Counted from the stretch's first letter, positions 1 to 7,029 are shown. The stretch is 8,655 bases of DNA from Bacillota bacterium (GCA_017578085.1 PKQR01000096.1:1-8655); one strand, 5' to 3'. Notes: generated by a model from the sequence alone, not told the origin. A program made the numbers and translations.

Positions 1-775
1 CGCCGCCGATGATCAGCGGCTCGCCGGCCCGCAGCTGGGCGCCCGTGGGAACGTCGATCCGGGACCACGTCTTGATGACGGCTGTGTCGCTCCAGCCCCG
101 GCGGGCCCAGTACCCTTTGAAGTCGTAGTCCACCACCCGCAGCCGGCGGATCCACTTGACGTTTTTCATGCCGTAGATGCCGGGGACGATGAGCCGGGCG
201 GGAAACCCATGCTGCGGCCGCAGCGGCTCGCCGTTCATCTCGTACACCAGCAATGTGTCCGGGTGCATGGCCTTTTCGATCGGGATGCTGTCGGTGTAAT
301 TGTCGTAGGCTTCCATGACGAGGTCAACCGCGCCGGGCTTGACGCCCGCCTCCTCCAAGAGGTCTCGGAGGCGCACCCCGCGCCACTTCGCATTGCCCGC
401 CAGGGAGCCGCCCACCTCGTTGCTGACGCAGGTGAGGGTGACAAAAGCTTCGACGCTGTGCGGGTGGTGGGTGAGCTGCTGGTAGTCGATGGTAAGGGGG
501 CGCTCCACAAGCCCCGATATCTCGAGGGTCCAGTTGCGGTAGTCAATGCGCGGGTCCCAGAGGTTGATGGAAACCGTGTAAAACTGCCCGACGGGCGTGA
601 TCTCGGGCGTCATCCCGGGCTGCTCCCAAAGGCTGGTGGCGCGCTGCGCGAGGGCCCGCTGCAGGCCGCTCGCAGCCCAGCCTGACACGGACACGAGTCC
701 AAACGCCGCCCCAGCCCCGGCCACGAGCCGCGCCCCGCGCCCGAGAAACTCACGGCGCGTCAAGGAGCCTCCCAT
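1..775 (-). CDS. Tat-exported molybdopterin-dependent oxidoreductase, sulfite oxidase superfamily (3' end missing)
   Basis: Reading the minus strand from an ATG at 775 gives an open frame of 258 codons that leaves the window without a stop, so the C-terminus is missing. The N-terminus has a twin-arginine motif (LTRREFLG, residues 5-12) followed by an Ala/Gly/Val-rich stretch to about residue 35, which indicates Tat export of a folded cofactor-loaded enzyme. The rest matches the oxidoreductase molybdopterin-binding domain: TLTCVSNEVGG with Cys116 as the expected molybdenum ligand, then HGFPARLIVPGIYG and KNVKWIRRLRV, typical of the pterin-binding part. The family moves electrons to or from small oxyanions or sulfoxides outside the cytoplasm. 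The substrate cannot be told here; sulfite oxidase and methionine-sulfoxide reductase (MsrP-like) are both conceivable, and the TCVSN context favours the sulfite-oxidase-like branch. A purine-rich GAGGGGG lies about 8 bases before the ATG. The gene for a membrane protein ends 86 bp upstream on the same strand, and the two probably form an operon. Confidence 0.9.
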   Translation of the reverse strand, partial: MGGSLTRREFLGRGARLVAGAGAAFGLVSVSGWAASGLQRALAQRATSLWEQPGMTPEITPVGQFYTVSINLWDPRIDYRNWTLEISGLVERPLTIDYQQLTHHPHSVEAFVTLTCVSNEVGGSLAGNAKWRGVRLRDLLEEAGVKPGAVDLVMEAYDNYTDSIPIEKAMHPDTLLVYEMNGEPLRPQHGFPARLIVPGIYGMKNVKWIRRLRVVDYDFKGYWARRGWSDTAVIKTWSRIDVPTGAQLRAGEPLIIGG

Positions 776-861
776 CGTGGTGCCCCCCTCTTAGCCAATC
801 TCCCCTTGTCCAACCGCTTCTTCGCTACTCTCGCCTCCGACACCCTTACCTCCGCTACTCC
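776..861 (-). repeat. Intergenic spacer with an 11-bp direct repeat
   Basis: This gap lies between the membrane-protein gene and the molybdoenzyme gene. On the plus strand it is pyrimidine-rich and holds CTTCGCTACTC (820-830) and CTCCGCTACTC (850-860), which match at 10 of 11 positions with a period of exactly 30 bp. No inverted repeat with a T-run was seen, so there is no evident terminator here and read-through between the two genes is plausible. The role of the repeat is unknown. Confidence 0.5.
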
Positions 862-1410
862 CTACCACCGGGCCCCGCGGCCGGTGTAAGCGATCAGGCC
901 CGCCAGGCCGTAGGCGGCGCACGGGATCGCTGCGCCCGGCCACAGCCCGGAAGACGGGACGGCCGCCCATCCGCCCGGAGCGAGGGCCGGGGCCGCCAGC
1001 CACCAGGCCGTTTGCACCAGGACTCCTGCCGCCGCGGCAGACAGCAGCGCCCCCAGTGGGCCCATGCGCCATGCGGCGGCTGCGGCGGCGTTGACAAAGC
1101 CTCCCGCCAGCACGACCCAGACCAGCAGCATGAGCCCGAAGGCGACCCACTGCGCCGCGGAGCCGAGCCAGCGGATGGTCACAGAAAACAATTCCATGGG
1201 AACGACGGCGAACAGCTGCTGGGCCAGGGCTTCCGGCGGGTACGGCAAGCCCGACGGAAGGCTCACCCACCCGAAGCGGGCGGCTGCTTCACCTAAGGTC
1301 GCAACAGCGCCGGCCGCGACGACTCGTGCTGCGGATAAGCGCCGGCGCTGGGGCCTGAACAGCCAACCGCGCCGGTAAACTGTGCTGCGTTGCCAGTCAA
1401 AGCGGGCCAC
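862..1410 (-). CDS. Four-helix membrane protein, likely membrane partner of the molybdoenzyme
   Basis: This is a 182-residue protein starting at GTG 1410, with AGGAGG (complement of 1421-1426) ten bases upstream. The N-terminus is basic (about residues 1-25: WQRSTVYRRGW, RPQRRR), followed by about four hydrophobic segments near residues 27-43, 85-112, 117-142 and 155-176. The basic N-terminus suggests it lies in the cytoplasm. The stretch LAQQLFAVVPMELFSVTIRW (residues 62-81) followed by a long hydrophobic helix resembles, from memory, the N-terminal membrane region that precedes the Mo domain in single-chain membrane-bound members of the sulfite-oxidase-like family. The next gene on the strand encodes such a Mo domain. 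I infer that this is a membrane anchor or electron-transfer partner of that enzyme. I see no conserved paired histidines for heme b binding, so a cytochrome role is not supported. An overlapping frame at 791-1270 is a shadow. Confidence 0.75.
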   Translation of the reverse strand: MARFDWQRSTVYRRGWLFRPQRRRLSAARVVAAGAVATLGEAAARFGWVSLPSGLPYPPEALAQQLFAVVPMELFSVTIRWLGSAAQWVAFGLMLLVWVVLAGGFVNAAAAAAWRMGPLGALLSAAAAGVLVQTAWWLAAPALAPGGWAAVPSSGLWPGAAIPCAAYGLAGLIAYTGRGARW

Positions 1411-1703
1411 CCGCCTTTCGCCTCCTGCATCTTAAGCAGTGCTGCATGAACTGTTCCATGCGAGGGCCTGGAGTCCTCTATAACCGTGGCAACTTTCGCA
1501 CCGCCACGGATGGCGGGGGAAATTGTAATGTTGATCGGCGACAATCTAAAGTTCGAACTTATCCCTTCCGCCGTTTCTCGGTGCTTTTTGCAGCAGGGTT
1601 AGAAAATGTGCCCTCGAATTTCTTGTCTGGCACCGTTATGTGGAATAGAAGACCGCTATGCGGAACAACGCGGCGCATCGCGGGGATGGGGAGCTGTGGG
1701 CCG
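1411..1703. promoter_or_regulatory. Divergent control region between the molybdoenzyme operon and the IclR gene
   Basis: No gene is supported in this stretch. It is visibly more AT-rich than its flanks, as expected for promoters serving both directions. It holds several dyads: CCGTGGC (1484-1490) opposed to GCCACGG (1503-1509); the perfect 12-bp palindrome AAGTTCGAACTT (1549-1560); and a direct repeat near the IclR start, listed separately. A weak possible plus-strand promoter is TTGTAA (1523-1528) with TAAAGT (1547-1552) at 18-bp spacing. The plus frame is open from 1446 in phase with the IclR gene, but that length would be far beyond the family norm. Confidence 0.6.
1623..1667 (+). promoter_or_regulatory. 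Candidate iclR promoter with overlapping IclR-type operator
   Basis: A weak sigma-70-like promoter can be drawn as TTGTCT (1623-1628), 17 bp, TAGAAG (1646-1651). Around it sit two direct repeats, TTATGTGGAAT (1636-1646) and CTATGCGGAAC (1656-1666), starting 20 bp apart, which is roughly two helical turns. The second is also the right half of an imperfect dyad, GACCGC-TAT-GCGGAAC. This GCGGAAC type of half site resembles operators reported for IclR-family proteins (from memory), and such proteins often repress their own gene. The promoter assignment is weak and the repeat itself is clear. Confidence 0.4.
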
Positions 1704-2489
1704 ATGGCAGAGCACAACAACTCGGTGGCGCGGGCGGTCCTGATCATGAACGCCTTCGTGGCCGCGGGCCGCGATGCGGAGCTGGGCATCACCGAGCTCA
1801 GCCAGCGCACGGGGCTGGCCAAAAGCGTCGTGTCCCGGGTGCTGGTGCCGCTGGTGCAGGGCGGGTACGTGGAGCGGGATCCCCGCACCCGGCGCTACCG
1901 GGTCGGCCTGCGCGCCTTCGAATTTGGCCTGCGCTACTTGAGCCGCTCCGGCGCGCCCCAGTCGGCGTTGCAGATGCTGGACGGGCTTGCCCGGGAAACC
2001 GGGTGCACCGCCTACCTGGGCGTTCTGGACGGGCCCGAGTGCGTCGTGCTGGCGGCCGAGGAGGGGTGGGATCGCATCCGCGTCGTGGTTTCCCCGGGCG
2101 AGCGGATGCCTGCCCATGGCACCGCCATGGGGAAGGCCATTATGGCCCACCTGGACGAGCGCACCAGGGAGGCGCTTCTCACCGAGGGCTGGCCGCGCGG
2201 CCTGGACGGGCAGCCGTGGCGGATCCTGGACCCCGACGCCTTGCGCGAGGACCTGGCGGCGACGCGGGTTCGCGGGTACGCGCTGGCCATCGACGACGGC
2301 TATCCCGGGGTGTGGTCGGTGGGAGCGGTGCTGCCCCTATACGGCCAGCGGCCGATGGCGGTCAGCATGGACGTGCCGGCCTTTGCCGTCCAAGAGGAGA
2401 AGCTCCACGAGCTGGGCCGTAAGCTGGTGGAGAAGACGGCCCAGTTTTCGGGCACAGTGTTGACGGGCGCCGCCTCGAGCGCCGTGTAA
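1704..2489 (+). CDS. IclR-family transcriptional regulator
   Basis: The protein has 261 residues from ATG 1704, matching the usual 250-270 of the family. GGGGAG (1687-1692) lies 11 bases before this start. The in-frame ATG at 1686 would put GGGG directly against the codon and is less likely. Residues 7-70 form the winged helix-turn-helix: NSVARAVLIMNAF, GITELSQRTGLAKSVVSRVL (the recognition-helix region) and GYVERDPRTRRYRVGLR (the wing). Residues about 80-250 form the IclR effector-binding domain, with the family pattern PAHGTAMGKAIMAHL and, later, GYALAIDDGYPGVWSVGAVL. These proteins bind DNA as dimers or tetramers and respond to small metabolites, often carboxylic or aromatic acids. The effector cannot be read here. 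The gene lies 144 bp upstream of the proline-catabolic fusion on the same strand and divergent from the molybdoenzyme operon. Control of proline use is a reasonable inference from position only. Confidence 0.93.
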   Translation: MAEHNNSVARAVLIMNAFVAAGRDAELGITELSQRTGLAKSVVSRVLVPLVQGGYVERDPRTRRYRVGLRAFEFGLRYLSRSGAPQSALQMLDGLARETGCTAYLGVLDGPECVVLAAEEGWDRIRVVVSPGERMPAHGTAMGKAIMAHLDERTREALLTEGWPRGLDGQPWRILDPDALREDLAATRVRGYALAIDDGYPGVWSVGAVLPLYGQRPMAVSMDVPAFAVQEEKLHELGRKLVEKTAQFSGTVLTGAASSAV

Positions 2490-2633
2490 GCCGAAAGGCG
2501 CGTTGCGCGGCACCGTCCAGGCGGAAGCCGGCCGGGCCGAGGCCGAGCAGGCCAAACGCGTGTGGACGCGGGCGGCAAAAGACCGAAGCCGTGCAGGCGG
2601 AATTCTCCGGGCTGTTTCGAAGGAGGATCAGCC
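2490..2633 (+). promoter_or_regulatory. iclR-putA spacer with a 14-bp direct repeat
   Basis: This 144-bp gap has no evident intrinsic terminator, so the two genes may be co-transcribed. CCGTCCAGGCGGAA (2513-2526) and CCGTGCAGGCGGAA (2589-2602) differ at one of 14 positions and start 76 bp apart, the second just upstream of the putA ribosome binding site. I could not draw a convincing -35/-10 pair. The repeat may be an activator or repressor site, or may be chance in GC-rich DNA. Confidence 0.35.
2621..2626 (+). promoter_or_regulatory. Ribosome binding site setting the putA start
   Basis: AGGAGG lies seven bases before ATG 2634. The frame stays open upstream to 2562, but no comparable site precedes that earlier in-frame ATG, so 2634 is the start. 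Confidence 0.85.
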
Positions 2634-5600
2634 ATGACGCAAGCGGGAACGGGCTTTGACTTGGAGCGAGTCGAACGGGAAACCCAGCGCATCGGGCGTG
2701 AACTGTTTGACAGGGTCAAGCACGAAGCCGGGGCGTTTTTCCGGTCCGAGCGCTGGACCGGGCAGCTCTTGGAGTGGTCCATGCGCCACAGCGACACCCG
2801 GCTGCAACTCTTTCGATTTGTAGACGTGCTGCCGACCCTCAATGACCCCGAGGACGTGGTGCGGCACCTGCGGGAGTACTTTGAGGGCAAGCCGGACCCC
2901 TTCGGCGGCCTCCTCAAGATGGGCCTCGGCATGGCGGGCATGGGGCGCCTCGGGGCCATGGCCACGGCCAGCGCTCTGCGCAAGGGCGTCGAGCAGGTGG
3001 CCCGCACCTTCATCGCCGGCACGAACACCGAAGAAGTGCTCAAAGTGGTGGAGCAGCTCCACCGCCAGGGTCAAGGTTTCACCGTGGACGTACTGGGCGA
3101 GGCGACCTTGAGCGAGTCGGAGGCGGAAACGTACCGCCGGCGCTACCTGGAGCTGCTGGAAGCCCTCACCACGCAGGCGTCCCGCTGGCCCAAGGTGGAC
3201 CAGGTGGACACGGCGCCATGGGGCCCGATCCCGCGGGTCAACGTGTCGGTCAAGCTGTCGTCCCTGTACTCGCAGCTCGACCCCATCGATCCCGAAACCA
3301 GCACCCGGGAAGTCATCGCACGCCTGCGGCCCATCGTGCGGCTCGCCAAGGAGCGGGGCGCGCACATCCACATCGACATGGAAGACTATAAGTTCAAGGA
3401 CTTGACCTTCCACATCTTCCGCACCCTGTGCGACGACCCCGAGTTCAAGGACTACCGGTACCTCGGCATCGTGCTCCAGGCGTACCTCAAAGACTCGGAG
3501 ATGGACGCCAGGCGCCTGATCGAGTGGGCGCGGCAGCGGGGTACGCCCGTCACGGTGCGGCTCGTCAAGGGCGCGTATTGGGACTTCGAAACCGTCCATG
3601 CCCGCCTTGAAGGCTGGCCGGTGCCGGTGTATGAGCGCAAGTGGGAGAGCGACGCCTCGTTTGAGCGGCTCACGCGGCTTTTCCTGGAGAACCACGACTG
3701 CATCGACCTGGCCGTGGCCAGCCACAACATCCGCTCCATCGCCCATGCCATGGCGGTGGCTAAGGAGCTGGGCCTGCCGCCCCGCACCGTGGAATTCCAG
3801 GTGCTCTACGGCATGGCGACGCCCCTGCGCCGGGCCCTGGCCGAGATGGGCGAGCGGGTGCGGGTCTACACGCCCTACGGCGAGCTCATCCCCGGCATGG
3901 CTTACCTGGTGCGCCGGTTGCTCGAGAACACGTCCAACGAGTCGTTCTTGCGGCAGGGCTTTGCCGAAGGGGAATCCCCCGAGGTGCTCTTGCGCAACCC
4001 GGTCGACGTCGGCCGCGAGCAGGCGCAGCGGGAGGATGGGCACGGCGCCGCTGCGGGTGCTGCGCCCGCCCAGGCTGGTCAGCCCGGGGCGCCGGCAGCG
4101 CAAGCCGCGGCCCCGGCACGGGCGGTTACGGCTCCGGCCGCGTCATCCGCGGCGCCGGGCGGCGACGCGCTCAACGCGGTGGGGCAGCCCTACGGCGGGT
4201 GGGGTTCCGGTCCCGAGTTTGGCCTGCCGCCTTACCGCAACGAGCCCCATACCGACTTCTCCCGGGCCGACGCCCGCCAGCGCATGCAGGAGGCTTTCGA
4301 GCGGGTACGCCAGACCTTGGGCCGGCGCCATCCGCTGCTTATCGGCGACGATTTGGTGGAGACCGCCGATTGGATCGTGTCCGTCAACCCGTCGAAGCCG
4401 TCGGAGATCATCGGCTACGCCGGCCGGGCTCGAGCTGAACACGTTGACCGGGCCGTCAAGGTGGCCAACCAGGCGTTTCCCGCATGGCGCGACACGCCGG
4501 CCGAAAAGCGCGTCGAGATCTTGCGCCGGGCGGCGCAGATCATGCGGGAGCGGCGGTTTGAGCTTGCCGCCCTCATCAGCCTGGAAAACGGCAAGCCGTG
4601 GCGGGAGGCCGACGGCGACGTTACCGAGGCCATCGACTTCATCGAATATTACTCCCGGCAGGCGCTGCGGCTCGCGCGGCCCATTCGCATGGCGGATCTC
4701 GCCGGCGAGATTAACCACTACATCTACGAGCCCAAAGGCGTGGCGGCGGTCATCGCCCCGTGGAACTTCCCGCTGGCGATCCTCACGGGCATGTCCGCAG
4801 CGGCCCTCGTCACGGGCAACACCGTCATCCTGAAACCGGCGGAACAGACGCCGGTCATCGCGGCGGAGCTGGTCAAGATTTACCGGGAGGCCGGCGTGCC
4901 TGCGGGTGTCGTGAACTACCTGCCCGGCTACGGCGAAGAGGCAGGCGCCCCCCTGGTGACCCATCCCGATGTGCACATCATCGCCTTCACCGGCTCCCGG
5001 GCCGTGGGCCTGCGCATCCTGCAGGAAGCTGTCCAGGTCCGCGGGCACCAGCGCCATATCAAGCAGGTCATCACCGAGATGGGCGGCAAGAACGCCATCA
5101 TCGTCGACGACGACGCGGATCTGGACGAAGCCGTGGCCGGCGTCGTGACGTCCGCCTTTGGGTATGCGGGGCAGAAGTGCTCGGCGGCGTCCCGGGTCAT
5201 CGTGCTGGACCGCATCTACGACGCCTTCCTGGAGCGGCTGGTGGAGGCGTCCCGGAGCCTCATCATCGGCCCGGCATGGGAGCCGCTGACCTTTGTGGGG
5301 CCCGTCATCGAGGAGGAGGCCCAGCGGCGCATCCTCAACTACATCGAAAAGGGCCACAGCGAGGGGCGGCCGGTGCTGGTGCACGAGCCGCCGGCGCGGG
5401 TCAAGGAGCTGGGCGGCTACTACGTGCCCGTGTCCATCTTTGCCGACGTGCCGCCCACGGCCGTGCTGGCCTGCGAGGAGATCTTCGGCCCCGTCCTGTC
5501 GGTCATCCGGGCCAAGGACTTCGACGAGGCGTTGCACATCGCCAACGACATCGACTATAAGCTCACGGGCGGCATCTTCTCCCGCAGCCCGGCCCGCATC

Positions 5601-5822
5601 CAGCGGGCCCGCAAGGAGTTCCGGGTGGGCAACTTCTACATCAACCGCAAGATCACGGGGTCTTTGGTGGGCCGGCAGCCCTTCGGCGGCCTAGGCCTGT
5701 CGGGCACCGGTTTCCAGGCCGGCGGGCCAGACTACCTCAAGCAGTTCGTGGATACGCGGGTGATCACGGAAAACACCCTGCGGCGCGGCTTCGCCGACGA
5801 CGCGGCCGGCGGCAGGGGATAA
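2634..5822 (+). CDS. putA: Bifunctional proline dehydrogenase / L-glutamate gamma-semialdehyde (P5C) dehydrogenase
   Basis: This 1062-residue fusion oxidises proline to P5C with FAD, then glutamate semialdehyde to glutamate with NAD+. Residues about 1-465 are the proline dehydrogenase part: a helical N-terminal region, then the FAD-binding barrel with VNVSVKLSS (Lys207), HIDMEDYKFKDLT, TVRLVKGAYWD (Arg309), EFQVLYGMATPL and RRLLENTSNESFLR (from 427), the substrate-binding signature. Residues about 467-511 are an Ala/Pro-rich linker. Residues about 535-1062 are a full-length aldehyde dehydrogenase of the Bacillus RocA type, starting with NEPHTDF and carrying PWNFPLAI, FTGSRAVG, the general-base Glu815 in EMGGKN and nucleophile Cys849 in GQKCSAASR. 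There is no N-terminal ribbon-helix-helix domain as in E. coli PutA, so it should not be its own repressor, which fits the separate IclR gene upstream. It also lacks the long C-terminal extension of some PutA proteins. All key residues are present. The long open frames on the opposite strand are codon-bias shadows. Confidence 0.96.
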   Translation: MTQAGTGFDLERVERETQRIGRELFDRVKHEAGAFFRSERWTGQLLEWSMRHSDTRLQLFRFVDVLPTLNDPEDVVRHLREYFEGKPDPFGGLLKMGLGMAGMGRLGAMATASALRKGVEQVARTFIAGTNTEEVLKVVEQLHRQGQGFTVDVLGEATLSESEAETYRRRYLELLEALTTQASRWPKVDQVDTAPWGPIPRVNVSVKLSSLYSQLDPIDPETSTREVIARLRPIVRLAKERGAHIHIDMEDYKFKDLTFHIFRTLCDDPEFKDYRYLGIVLQAYLKDSEMDARRLIEWARQRGTPVTVRLVKGAYWDFETVHARLEGWPVPVYERKWESDASFERLTRLFLENHDCIDLAVASHNIRSIAHAMAVAKELGLPPRTVEFQVLYGMATPLRRALAEMGERVRVYTPYGELIPGMAYLVRRLLENTSNESFLRQGFAEGESPEVLLRNPVDVGREQAQREDGHGAAAGAAPAQAGQPGAPAAQAAAPARAVTAPAASSAAPGGDALNAVGQPYGGWGSGPEFGLPPYRNEPHTDFSRADARQRMQEAFERVRQTLGRRHPLLIGDDLVETADWIVSVNPSKPSEIIGYAGRARAEHVDRAVKVANQAFPAWRDTPAEKRVEILRRAAQIMRERRFELAALISLENGKPWREADGDVTEAIDFIEYYSRQALRLARPIRMADLAGEINHYIYEPKGVAAVIAPWNFPLAILTGMSAAALVTGNTVILKPAEQTPVIAAELVKIYREAGVPAGVVNYLPGYGEEAGAPLVTHPDVHIIAFTGSRAVGLRILQEAVQVRGHQRHIKQVITEMGGKNAIIVDDDADLDEAVAGVVTSAFGYAGQKCSAASRVIVLDRIYDAFLERLVEASRSLIIGPAWEPLTFVGPVIEEEAQRRILNYIEKGHSEGRPVLVHEPPARVKELGGYYVPVSIFADVPPTAVLACEEIFGPVLSVIRAKDFDEALHIANDIDYKLTGGIFSRSPARIQRARKEFRVGNFYINRKITGSLVGRQPFGGLGLSGTGFQAGGPDYLKQFVDTRVITENTLRRGFADDAAGGRG

Positions 5823-5930
5823 CTGCAGGGGATAAGCAGGCGGCGGGGGATAGGCAATCGGCGAGGGAGAGTCAAACAGAATAGCCAAACCGCACGGGAT
5901 GGGCAGAGCGGCAGAGGGAGAAAGTTAACT
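5812..5930 (+). repeat. Purine-rich spacer with decaying GGGGATA repeats
   Basis: GCAGGGGATAA occurs twice exactly (5812-5822 and 5825-5835, period 13), the first copy spanning the putA stop codon. A third GGGGATA (5846-5852) and a weaker GGGAT (5896-5900) follow. The spacer holds no open frame I would call. The pattern looks like short tandem duplication of the end of putA followed by decay. The alternative is a genome-wide intergenic repeat family. Confidence 0.5.
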
Positions 5931-5931
5931 A

Positions 5932-5970
5932 GTGCCGGCAGCTCCGGGGGGAGAACTGCCGGCACCTTTT
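5932..5970 (+). terminator. Strong intrinsic terminator after putA
   Basis: GTGCCGGCAG (5932-5941) and CTGCCGGCAC (5956-5965) form a perfect 10-bp GC-rich stem with a 14-base loop, followed by CTTTTC on the plus strand. It lies between the putA end and the converging exoribonuclease gene, whose stop is only a few bases away at 5972-5974. On the minus strand the stem is followed by the less T-rich CTAGTTAACTTTCT, so it may also stop transcription from that side, less efficiently. Confidence 0.9.
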
Positions 5971-5971
5971 C

Positions 5972-7021
5972 TTAGGAAGCGTCGGCCCGCGCCCCGGGGT
6001 CGCGCTGCTCCCCAGCGGTTTCCTGGAGCAGATTGTTGCGCTCCCGCTCGGCGGCGTCGCCTACGTACATGTAGCGGCCGAAGGCCTTCACAAACTGGAA
6101 GTCGTCGGAGCCGTTGGCCTGCAGACCTCGATAAGCGCTCTCCATGTTGCCGATCTGGCTGTCGAAGTAATCGGCGGCGGCTAGGATGACGCCCTCCAGG
6201 GTGAGGGGCTCCCGGAGCGTGTCCCATTCCCGCTTCCCCTGGTGGCCGATGACCAGCTCGTCGACCCGGTCCACCAAGTCTGCCGGCACCCCGAGCTTGG
6301 CCGCCGCCTCCCGCAGGCGGTCCCGCCCGAGCAGGATGTGGCCGAAACGCTGGCCGCGCTCGGTGTAGTAGACGTCGCCCGTGATGGGGTGGAAGGCCAG
6401 CTCTTCGAGTTTCCCAACATCATGGAAACACGCCGCGAACAGCAGCGTTTCGTAGCCGATGGGCGTGACCAGGTCCGGGTACATGTCCCGCGCCGCATAG
6501 CGGCACAGCTGCATCACGTGGTAGGTGTGGCGCACGAGGCCGCCCGGGTAGTTGTGGTGGTTGGACTTGGCCGCGGGCCACAGGGCAAACCGTTCGCGGA
6601 AACCCTGATCGTCCAGAAAATAGCGGGCCCAGGCCTTGAGATGCTCGTTGGTCAGCTCTTCGGCAAGGAGGCGCTCGATGGCATCGAGGCATTTCCAGGC
6701 GAAGGCGGGTACCGCGGGCCGCTCCACCAGCTCTTCCACGGGCATGTCGCCGCGGCGGATGTTGCCCCACTGCACGTCGATCTTGGGGCTCGACTGGAAC
6801 TCGCCGCGCACGCCGTGCAGCTTGGCCACGTCGCCGACCTTGGGGCATTTTTGGTTGATGTCGTAGTTCCAAACGTAGGCGTAGATGGCGCCGGTCTTGT
6901 CGCTCAAAAGAAGGCGGAGAAAGTAGCGGCCTTCGCTGCCTCGCACCTCGCACTCGCGCACGAGAAACTGCCCGTGCACGGGCGTGTTGACGGGCAGCGC
7001 CAAAATTTCCTGCACCGTCAC
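5972..7021 (-). CDS. yhaM: YhaM-like 3'-5' exoribonuclease (OB-fold plus HD domain)
   Basis: From GTG 7021 the protein has 349 residues, somewhat longer than B. subtilis YhaM (about 314). Residues about 1-95 look like an OB-fold nucleic-acid-binding domain (GQFLVRECEVRGSEGRYFL, LLLSDKTGAIYAYVWN). Residues about 150-300 are an HD metal-dependent phosphohydrolase: SNHHNYPGGLVRHTYHV (His155, His156, His165), FHDVGK (His200-Asp201), FGHILLGRD (His228), VIGHQGKREWDT (His260) and AAADYFDSQIGNM (Asp284). The order and spacing match YhaM, which trims RNA and single-stranded DNA from the 3' end in the cytoplasm with divalent metal. The start is a choice: an ATG 15 bases upstream (7034-7036) has no ribosome binding site, while GGAGG overlapping that ATG sits eight bases before GTG 7021. 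A charged tail after about residue 325 accounts for some extra length. It converges on putA and is probably transcribed from its own promoter. Confidence 0.92.
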   Translation of the reverse strand: MTVQEILALPVNTPVHGQFLVRECEVRGSEGRYFLRLLLSDKTGAIYAYVWNYDINQKCPKVGDVAKLHGVRGEFQSSPKIDVQWGNIRRGDMPVEELVERPAVPAFAWKCLDAIERLLAEELTNEHLKAWARYFLDDQGFRERFALWPAAKSNHHNYPGGLVRHTYHVMQLCRYAARDMYPDLVTPIGYETLLFAACFHDVGKLEELAFHPITGDVYYTERGQRFGHILLGRDRLREAAAKLGVPADLVDRVDELVIGHQGKREWDTLREPLTLEGVILAAADYFDSQIGNMESAYRGLQANGSDDFQFVKAFGRYMYVGDAAERERNNLLQETAGEQRDPGARADAS

Positions 7022-7029
7022 GTGGCTGA

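Noticed and set aside
791..1270. Minus-strand frame overlapping the membrane-protein gene
   Set aside because: It is out of frame with the hydrophobic protein, Gly/Arg-rich without motifs, and lacks a ribosome binding site comparable to that at 1421-1426.
1446..1703. N-terminal extension of the IclR protein by 86 codons
   Set aside because: The extension has no family similarity, would exceed the usual length, lies in the AT-richer control region, and a good start with a ribosome binding site exists at 1704.
2628..4103. 491-codon open frame on the minus strand opposite the proline dehydrogenase part
   Set aside because: The plus-strand frame has clear family motifs throughout. The antisense frame is a product of GC-rich third positions and its protein shows no recognisable domain.
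4143..5537. 464-codon minus-strand open frame opposite the aldehyde dehydrogenase part
   Set aside because: It is the same codon-bias shadow. The composition is Arg/Asp/His-rich and low in structure, with no ribosome binding site support.
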